This document shows positions 58,650 through 64,000 of a DNA stretch of 64,000 bases, in pieces; the first letter of the stretch is position 1; each line of letters begins with the position of its first letter. Both the position numbers and the translations under genes were made by a program. Source of the DNA: Polaromonas sp. JS666. GTDB taxonomy: Bacteria > Pseudomonadota > Gammaproteobacteria > Burkholderiales > Burkholderiaceae_C. The DNA is taken from NCBI RefSeq assembly GCF_000013865.1, contig NC_007948.1, positions 1,488,001-1,552,000 on the forward strand. Reading direction: 5' to 3'. The notes under the pieces were generated by a model. The model worked only from the letters and a program-made list of their open reading frames with translations. It was not told where the DNA came from and searched no databases.

Positions 58650-59398
58650 ACCAGCTCGATCTGAATCAACGCGTCGCCGTCATCACCGGTGGCGCCCAGG
58701 GCATGGGCTACGCCACGGCGCAACGAATGCTCGCCTCCGGCGCAGCGGTGGCCCTGTGGGACATCGATGCGCAGCGCCTGGCGCAGGCCAGGGAGACGCT
58801 CAAGCCTTCCGGCAAGGTCATCACCGCGGTGGTCGAGCTGACGGACGAGGCCTCGGTGGAGGCGGCCACGCAGGCCACGCTGGCTGCGTTCGGGCGCATC
58901 GACATCCTCGTCAACAATGCCGGCATCACCGGCGGCAACGGCACGACCTGGGAACTGGCGCCCGAGGTATGGCGCCGGGTGATCGAGGTCAACCTGATCG
59001 GCCCCTATCTCACCAGCCGCGCCATCGTGCCGCACATGGTCAAGCAGGGCTATGGCCGCATCGTCAACATCGCCTCGGTGGCGGGCAAGGAAGGCAATCC
59101 GAACGCCTCGCACTACAGCGCATCGAAGGCCGGCCTGATTGGCCTGACCAAGTCGCTGGGCAAGGAGCTGGCGAAGACCGGGGTGCTGGTCAATGCCGTG
59201 ACGCCTGCTGCGGCCAAGACGGCAATCTTCGACTCGATGAAGCAGGAGCACATCGACTTCATGCTGTCGAAAATCCCGATGGGCCGCTTCCTGCAGGTCG
59301 ATGAAGCCGCATCGCTGATCGGCTGGCTGGCCTCCGAAGACTGTGCCTTCAGCACCGGCGCAGTATTTGACCTGTCGGGCGGACGCGCCACCTACTGA
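58646..59398 (+). CDS. SDR dehydrogenase (L-2-keto-3-deoxyrhamnonate 4-dehydrogenase candidate)
   Basis: The 250-aa protein has the SDR loop TGGAQGMGYATAQ, NNAGITGG at about 88, a Ser in ASVAG and HYSASKAGLIG with the catalytic Tyr-x3-Lys. An acidic residue in LWDIDAQ suggests NAD. In the diketo-hydrolase pathway of L-rhamnose, LRA5 oxidises C4 of 2-keto-3-deoxy-L-rhamnonate to give the substrate of the FAH hydrolase. The gene order with FAH, MFS and RhmD supports this role; fuconate analogues are the alternative. Confidence 0.88.
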   Translation: MNQLDLNQRVAVITGGAQGMGYATAQRMLASGAAVALWDIDAQRLAQARETLKPSGKVITAVVELTDEASVEAATQATLAAFGRIDILVNNAGITGGNGTTWELAPEVWRRVIEVNLIGPYLTSRAIVPHMVKQGYGRIVNIASVAGKEGNPNASHYSASKAGLIGLTKSLGKELAKTGVLVNAVTPAAAKTAIFDSMKQEHIDFMLSKIPMGRFLQVDEAASLIGWLASEDCAFSTGAVFDLSGGRATY

Positions 59399-59504
59399 TA
59401 CCTGAGCCCAAGCGCGGCGCCGGCCCCCAGGCTGGCTTGCGCTGCCGCATGAGCAAGAAGCAGCCGCAGAGCTGCACCACACCCCAACCCCGGAGACACA
59501 TTTC

Positions 59505-60815
59505 ATGAACCCCCAAATCAACCCCGAACTCGAGCGGGTCACGGCCAAGGCCATTCGCCGGCTCGTGCCTTTTCTTTTGCTGATGTATGTGCTGGCCTTT
59601 CTGGACCGCGCCAACATCGGCTTTGCCAAGCAGGCCTTCCAGCTCGACACCGGCGTGTCGAACGCCGCTTATGCCTTCGGCGCCGGCATCTTCTTCATTG
59701 GCTACGCGCTGTTCGAAGTTCCCAGCAACCTGATCATGCACCGCGTCGGCGCCCGCGCCTGGATGTGCCGCATCATGGTCACGTGGGGGCTGGTGTCGGC
59801 GGCGCTGATGTTCGTCACCAGCGAGACCTCGTTTTACGTGCTGCGCTTTCTGCTCGGCGTGGCCGAAGCGGGCTTCTTTCCCGGCGTGATCTATTTCCTC
59901 ACGAAGTGGTTCCCGGTCCATGCGCGGACCCGCGTGATCGGCATGTTTTATTTCGGCGCGCCACTGGCTTTCATTTTTGGCAGCCCGCTGTCGGGACTCC
60001 TGCTGGAAATGCAGGGCGCGTTCGGCCTGCACGGCTGGCAGTGGATGTTTCTCATTGAAGGCCTGCTGGCCAGCGCGGTCGGCGTCTGGGCCTTCTGGTA
60101 CCTGGACAACCGGCCTGAAGATGCGAAGTGGCTGACGCTGGCCGAGCGTGCCACGCTGGCCACGGCAATTGCCCGGGAAGAGCAGCACAAGGCCGAGCAT
60201 GGACCGCGCAGCGTGCTGGCCGCGCTGACCAATGGGCGCGTGCTCTTCCTGGCGGCAATCTATTTCATCATCCAGATGAGCGTTTACGGCGTCGTGTTCT
60301 ACCTGCCCACCCAAGTAGCGACACTGCTGGGCAAGAAGGTCGGCTTCGACGTCGGCCTGGTGACGGCCATTCCCTGGATTTGCGCCGTCATTGCCGTCTA
60401 CCTGATTCCCCGCCTGGCCGAGCGCCGGCAGCAGCACGCCGGCATGGCCTGCGCGACGCTGGTGGTTTGCGCCGCGGGCATTGCCCTGTCGGTGTCGGCC
60501 GGCTCACCGCTGCTGTCGTTGATTGCGCTGTGCTTTGCCGCCGCCGGCTTCATCGCCGTCCAGCCCCTGTTCTGGACCTTCCCGACGGCCTACCTTGGTG
60601 GCGCTGCAGCGGCCGGTGGCATTGCACTGATCAACTCGATCGGCTCGCTGGGCGGCTTCTTTGCACCGAACGTCAAGACCTGGGCCGAAAAAGCTTTCGA
60701 GTCGCCAAGCGCCGGGCTGTACCTGCTGGCCGGTACAACGCTGCTGGGCGCAGTGCTGTTCCTGGCGCTGCGCGCCCGGCAGCCCGTAGCAGTCGCAGTG
60801 GTCCGCTCGGCCTGA
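59505..60815 (+). CDS. MFS transporter, anion:cation symporter family (L-rhamnonate importer candidate)
   Basis: The 436-aa protein begins with basic and acidic residues then [21 protein letters not shown], the signature of the anion:cation symporter group that includes RhmT, tartrate and galactonate carriers. About twelve hydrophobic segments are visible, with [20 protein letters not shown] in the first half. Between the SDR and rhamnonate dehydratase genes it is best read as the H+-coupled importer of L-rhamnonate. Confidence 0.9.
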   Translation: MNPQINPELERVTAKAIRRLVPFLLLMYVLAFLDRANIGFAKQAFQLDTGVSNAAYAFGAGIFFIGYALFEVPSNLIMHRVGARAWMCRIMVTWGLVSAALMFVTSETSFYVLRFLLGVAEAGFFPGVIYFLTKWFPVHARTRVIGMFYFGAPLAFIFGSPLSGLLLEMQGAFGLHGWQWMFLIEGLLASAVGVWAFWYLDNRPEDAKWLTLAERATLATAIAREEQHKAEHGPRSVLAALTNGRVLFLAAIYFIIQMSVYGVVFYLPTQVATLLGKKVGFDVGLVTAIPWICAVIAVYLIPRLAERRQQHAGMACATLVVCAAGIALSVSAGSPLLSLIALCFAAAGFIAVQPLFWTFPTAYLGGAAAAGGIALINSIGSLGGFFAPNVKTWAEKAFESPSAGLYLLAGTTLLGAVLFLALRARQPVAVAVVRSA

Positions 60816-60864
60816 CCCCGTTCACCTTCATCCAGCAGCAACTCCAGAAGCAACACAAGCAATC

Positions 60865-62052
60865 ATGAACAACATGCCGACCATCAAGCACGTGCGTGCC
60901 TTCACCGTCCGCGGCGGCGGCGCCGACTACCACGACCAGGGCTCCGGCCACTGGATCGACGACCATATCTCCACACCGATGGGGCGTTACCCCGAATATC
61001 GCCAGAGTCGCCAGTCCTTCGGCATCAATGTGCTGGGCACGCTGGTGGTGGAAATCGAGGCCAGCGACGGCACGGTGGGGTTTTCGGTGACGACCGGCGG
61101 TGAACTCGGCTGCTGGATCGTCGAGAAGCACCTGGCGCGCTTTATCGAAGGCGCCAAGGTCACCGACATCGAGAAGATCTGGGACCAGATGTTCAACGCC
61201 ACGCTGTACTACGGGCGCAAGGGCATTGTGCTGAACACCATCTCGGGCGTGGACCTGGCGCTGTGGGACCTGCTGGCCAAGGTGCGCAAGGAGCCGGTGC
61301 ACGCCCTGCTGGGTGGCCCGGTGCGCGACGAATTGACCTTCTACGCCACCGGGGCCCGCCCCGACCTGGCCAAGAAAATGGGCTTCATCGGCGGCAAGCT
61401 GCCGCTGCACCATGGCCCCGCCGAGCGGGAGGAGGGCCTGAAGAAAAACCTCGAACTGCTGGGCGAAATGCGCCAGCGCGTAGGCGACGATTTCTGGCTG
61501 ATGTACGACTGCTGGATGAGCCTGGATGTAGAGTACGCCACGCGCCTGGCCAACGCGGCCAGCGAGTACAAGCTCAAGTGGATCGAAGAAGCCCTGCCGC
61601 CCGACGACTACTGGGGCTACGCCGAGCTGCGCCGCAACGTGCCGCGCGGCATGCTGGTCACCACCGGCGAGCACGAAGCCACGCGCTGGGGCTTCCGCAT
61701 GCTGCTCGAGATGGAGTGCTGCGACATTCTGCAGCCCGACGTCGGCTGGTGCGGCGGCATCACCGAACTGCTGAAAATATCGGCACTGGCCGATGCACAC
61801 GGCAAGCTGGTGGTGCCCCACGGCTCGTCGGTCTACAGCTACCACTTCGTCATCACGCGCCACAACAGCCCGTTTTCCGAGTTTCTGATGATGGCGCCCA
61901 AGGCCGACGAGGTGGTGCCGATGTTCAACCCCATGCTGCTGGACGAGCCGGTGCCGGTGAACGGCCGCATGAAGGCCAGCGCGCTCGATGCGCCGGGCTT
62001 CGGCGTGCGGCTCAACCCCGAATGCGCCTTGCAGCGGCCATTCCCCCGCTGA
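60865..62052 (+). CDS. rhmD: L-rhamnonate dehydratase
   Basis: The 395-aa enolase-superfamily protein carries the RhmD-specific start [20 protein letters not shown] and [16 protein letters not shown]. The metal ligands are the Asp in [10 protein letters not shown], the Glu in [11 protein letters not shown] and the Glu in VTTGEHEA. A catalytic His lies in [12 protein letters not shown]. It removes water from L-rhamnonate to give 2-keto-3-deoxy-L-rhamnonate. It ends the operon; a second in-frame Met three residues in is an alternative start. Confidence 0.93.
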   Translation: MNNMPTIKHVRAFTVRGGGADYHDQGSGHWIDDHISTPMGRYPEYRQSRQSFGINVLGTLVVEIEASDGTVGFSVTTGGELGCWIVEKHLARFIEGAKVTDIEKIWDQMFNATLYYGRKGIVLNTISGVDLALWDLLAKVRKEPVHALLGGPVRDELTFYATGARPDLAKKMGFIGGKLPLHHGPAEREEGLKKNLELLGEMRQRVGDDFWLMYDCWMSLDVEYATRLANAASEYKLKWIEEALPPDDYWGYAELRRNVPRGMLVTTGEHEATRWGFRMLLEMECCDILQPDVGWCGGITELLKISALADAHGKLVVPHGSSVYSYHFVITRHNSPFSEFLMMAPKADEVVPMFNPMLLDEPVPVNGRMKASALDAPGFGVRLNPECALQRPFPR

Positions 62053-62180
62053 CGCGGGCTTTACCGGCTGATCGGGCGCTGTCCGGCGGGAGGCGTTAAA
62101 ATTGCAGGTTGCCAGCATGCTGTCCCGGCGTGCTGGTGTTTGTTGTTCCTGATGTTTCCGGGGCCATGTAGAGGACTACC

Positions 62181-62306
62181 ATGTATAAAAACCTCGCAGC
62201 CACTGTCATGTTGACGCGCGTGGCCGCCAGCTTTATTTCTCCCATTTCTTCCATTTCTCGCGCTTGCGCCCTGCCGCCCCCTCCCGTGTTCCGGAGGGCC
62301 GCATGA
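62181..62306 (+). CDS. small ORF (41 aa) translationally coupled to queE
   Basis: An ATG preceded by GAGGA at a good distance opens a 41-codon frame (MYKNLAATVMLTRVAASF, later four prolines) whose TGA overlaps the queE ATG as ATGA. It has a weakly amphipathic middle and no known family. It could be a leader peptide that sets queE translation, or chance. It lies in the 250-bp spacer after rhmD, in which I see nothing else I can support. Confidence 0.35.
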   Translation: MYKNLAATVMLTRVAASFISPISSISRACALPPPPVFRRAA

Positions 62307-62938
62307 GCTACCAGGTCAAAGAGATTTTTTACACCCTGCAGGGCGAAGGCGCCAACGCTGGGCGACCGGCCGTGTTTTGCCGCTTTGCCGGCTGCAACCT
62401 GTGGTCCGGCCGCGAGCAGGACCGCGCCACGGCGGTCTGCCAGTTTTGCGACACCGATTTCGTCGGCACCGACGGCACGCTGGGCGGCAAATTTGCCGAC
62501 GCCGATGCGCTGGCGCGCCTGATTGAAGCCCAATGGCCGGCAGATGACCGGGCGCACCGCCTGGTGGTCATGACCGGCGGCGAGCCGCTGCTGCAGGTCG
62601 ATGTGGCGCTGATTGCCGCCTTGCATGCGCGCGGCTTTCAGATCGCGGTGGAGACCAACGGCACCATTGCCGCGCCGGCCGGCATTGACTGGATCTGCGT
62701 CAGCCCCAAGGCCGGCGCACCGTGGATACAGCGCGAAGGCCAGGAACTCAAGGTGGTGTGGCCGCAGGCCGGGTTCGAGCTGGCCGAGCTGGAGGCGGCC
62801 CGTTTTACGCACCGCTTTTTGCAGCCCATGGACAATGCCCGGCGCGCCGACAACACCCAGGCCTGCATCGCCCTGTGCATGCAGCGGCCCGCCTGGCGGC
62901 TGAGCCTGCAGACCCACAAGATCACGGGCATACGATGA
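62303..62938 (+). CDS. queE: 7-carboxy-7-deazaguanine synthase
   Basis: The 211-aa radical SAM protein has the QueE start IFYTLQGEGANAGRPAVFCRFAGC and an iron-sulfur motif CX14CX2C (from CNLWSG to CQFCDTDF). This long form is known from Burkholderia QueE, while the usual radical SAM spacing is CX3CX2C. It also has VVMTGGEPLLQ and the late QPMDN substrate motif. It converts 6-carboxytetrahydropterin to 7-carboxy-7-deazaguanine in queuosine synthesis. Its stop overlaps the queD-like start. Confidence 0.93.
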   Translation: MSYQVKEIFYTLQGEGANAGRPAVFCRFAGCNLWSGREQDRATAVCQFCDTDFVGTDGTLGGKFADADALARLIEAQWPADDRAHRLVVMTGGEPLLQVDVALIAALHARGFQIAVETNGTIAAPAGIDWICVSPKAGAPWIQREGQELKVVWPQAGFELAELEAARFTHRFLQPMDNARRADNTQACIALCMQRPAWRLSLQTHKITGIR

Positions 62939-63312
62939 GGCACGAACCCATGCGCTGCGAGATCAGCCAGACTTTCTACTTTGACGCGGCCCACACGCTC
63001 AAGCGCGCCATTGAGGCCGAGAGCAGCAAGCGCGTGCACGGCCATACCTACAACGCCGAGGTTTTCGTTGCCGGCGAGCCCGACGAGGCCACCGGCATGG
63101 TCATGGACCTCGGCTTGGTGCGGCGCGAAATCGCCGTGCTGCGCGAGGAACTGGACCACCACCTGCTCGACGACGTCAAAGGACTGGGCCCGCCCACGCT
63201 GGAGAGCCTCTGCCAGTTCATCTTCCGCAAGCTCGATGCCCGCCTGCCGGGGTTGACTTCGGTACGGGTCTGGCGCGCCTCGCTGGGCGATGGCTGCCGC
63301 GTAAGCCGTTGA
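62935..63312 (+). CDS. queD: QueD-like 6-carboxytetrahydropterin synthase-family protein lacking the catalytic Cys
   Basis: The 125-aa protein has the zinc ligands of the family (FDAAHTL and HGHTY), the Asp-His pair in ELDHHLLDD, and PTLESLCQFIF. In E. coli QueD a Cys stands five residues before the HGH motif; here the residue at that place is Ser (ESSKRVHGH). The pterin-anchoring Glu near the C-terminus (VKET in E. coli) aligns with WRAS. Queuosine context (queE overlap) still favours a QueD role, but the chemistry may differ or another enzyme may make the substrate. Confidence 0.85.
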   Translation: MRHEPMRCEISQTFYFDAAHTLKRAIEAESSKRVHGHTYNAEVFVAGEPDEATGMVMDLGLVRREIAVLREELDHHLLDDVKGLGPPTLESLCQFIFRKLDARLPGLTSVRVWRASLGDGCRVSR

Positions 63313-63396
63313 GCGGAAGTCCCCGGGGGCCAAGCAGATAATGCTCATCCGGCGCGGCATATGCACTGCAGGCCGCGCTGCGGTAACCTTGCGGGC

Positions 63397-64000
63397 ATGA
63401 AAGCCTATCGCGCCAGCCTCCTGTACTTTGCCGCACCTGAGAGCCTGCCGGGCCAGGTCACGTTCGAGCAGGATGGCCTGCTCGTGGTGGGCCCTGACGC
63501 CACGGGCCGGCAGGTGGTGCAGGCCATCGGCAGCTACCAGCAACTCGCTTCCCAGGTGGGCAGCCAGTACCCCGGCCTGCAGGTAGAACACCTGCCGGGC
63601 CGCATCATTGCGCCGGGCTTTGTGGACATGCACATCCACTACCCGCAGATCGACGTGATCGGCTCGCCCGCCGAGGGCCTGCTACCCTGGCTGGAGAACT
63701 ACACCTTTCCACATGAAAAACGCTTCTCATCCCCCGAATACAGTGCGGAAGCGGCTACGTTTTTCATCGCAGAACTGCTGCGCCACGGCGTGACGACGGC
63801 GCTGGCCTTTGCGACCTCGCACCCCGAATCGGTCAACGCGCTGCTGGGCGAAGCGCAGCGGCAAAGCCTGCGCATGATCACCGGCAAGGTGCTGATGGAC
63901 CAGAACGCGCCCGATGGCGTGCGGGACGAGACCCGGCAAAGCCTGATCGATACCGAGGCGCTGATTGAAAAATGGCATGGCGTGGACCGGCTGGGCTACG
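63397..64000 (+). CDS. guaD: guanine deaminase (partial)
   Basis: The first 201 codons are present and the gene runs off the window. It starts MKAYRASLLYF and contains GRIIAPGFVDMHIHYPQIDVIG with the first zinc-binding His-x-His, then GLLPWLENYTFPHEKRF, which is characteristic of GuaD. It deaminates guanine to xanthine, the substrate of the xanthine dehydrogenase encoded at 43943-48069. It lies 84 bp downstream of queD. Confidence 0.92.
   Translation, partial: MKAYRASLLYFAAPESLPGQVTFEQDGLLVVGPDATGRQVVQAIGSYQQLASQVGSQYPGLQVEHLPGRIIAPGFVDMHIHYPQIDVIGSPAEGLLPWLENYTFPHEKRFSSPEYSAEAATFFIAELLRHGVTTALAFATSHPESVNALLGEAQRQSLRMITGKVLMDQNAPDGVRDETRQSLIDTEALIEKWHGVDRLGY

Noticed and set aside
62170..62200. 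GAGG, an A-rich stretch and CCTC upstream of queE, suggestive of a preQ1 riboswitch
   Set aside because: The order of stem and A-rich tail does not match the type I aptamer (tail should follow the closed stem) and no pseudoknot can be drawn.

Overview
This high-GC window looks like the accessory part of a betaproteobacterial chromosome in the order Burkholderiales, most likely a Comamonadaceae member such as Polaromonas, Variovorax or Rhodoferax. The genus is inference. It rests on four orphan Bug/TctC-type binding proteins, many LysR regulators paired with short catabolic operons, a QueE of the CX14CX2C type, and two dispersed repeat families that I associate with this family. Nearly everything is uptake and catabolism of small organic molecules. 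I saw no insertion sequence, phage gene or CRISPR array.

Layout. 1-2456 (minus): XRE-cupin regulator and a polar amino-acid ABC importer. 3037-10371 (minus): alpha/beta hydrolase, dipeptide-type ABC importer and a C45-family N-terminal-nucleophile amidohydrolase, with a divergent LysR. 11576-15678: a Bug protein divergent from a two-component system that carries its own Bug protein. 15695-25351: LysR, then a ten-member run of SDR, TRAP transporter (DctP, DctQ, DctM), xylose-isomerase-like TIM barrel, DhaK-DhaL kinase, RpiB-like isomerase and a split transketolase; together these form a plausible complete route for a short polyol or ketose. 25453-27083: a small membrane methyltransferase and a periplasmic glycerophosphodiesterase. 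27148-32989: DAO-type oxidase, class III aminotransferase, Bug protein and amidase, divergent from an XRE-cupin regulator across a 34-bp palindrome.

33037-39229 is the most interesting segment. It is an RNA-repair locus: RtcR, a sigma-54 promoter, a roughly 560-nt leader with two tRNA-like modules, an SPFH/slipin gene, a third tRNA-like module, then rtcB and rtcA. RtcR presumably senses RNA damage and switches on ligase and cyclase; the embedded tRNA mimics and the slipin are what set this locus apart.

39397-43979: HpaI-like aldolase, HpaH-like hydratase, a deacetylase-fold protein without the usual metal motif, and a Bug protein, with a divergent LysR. 43943-55284: purine-related genes, namely xanthine dehydrogenase (XdhA carries two in-frame repeat insertions), LysR, a nucleoside-type ABC importer with a BMP lipoprotein, and an adenine/adenosine deaminase. 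55348-56601: an MFS exporter. 56626-62052: L-rhamnonate catabolism (LysR, diketo-acid hydrolase, SDR, MFS importer, L-rhamnonate dehydratase). 62181-63312: queE and a QueD-like protein lacking the catalytic cysteine, preceded by a coupled small ORF. 63397-end: guanine deaminase, cut by the window edge.

Start codons were revised inward where ATGA overlaps, ribosome binding sites or signal peptides supported it. All family calls come from reading motifs; no search was run.
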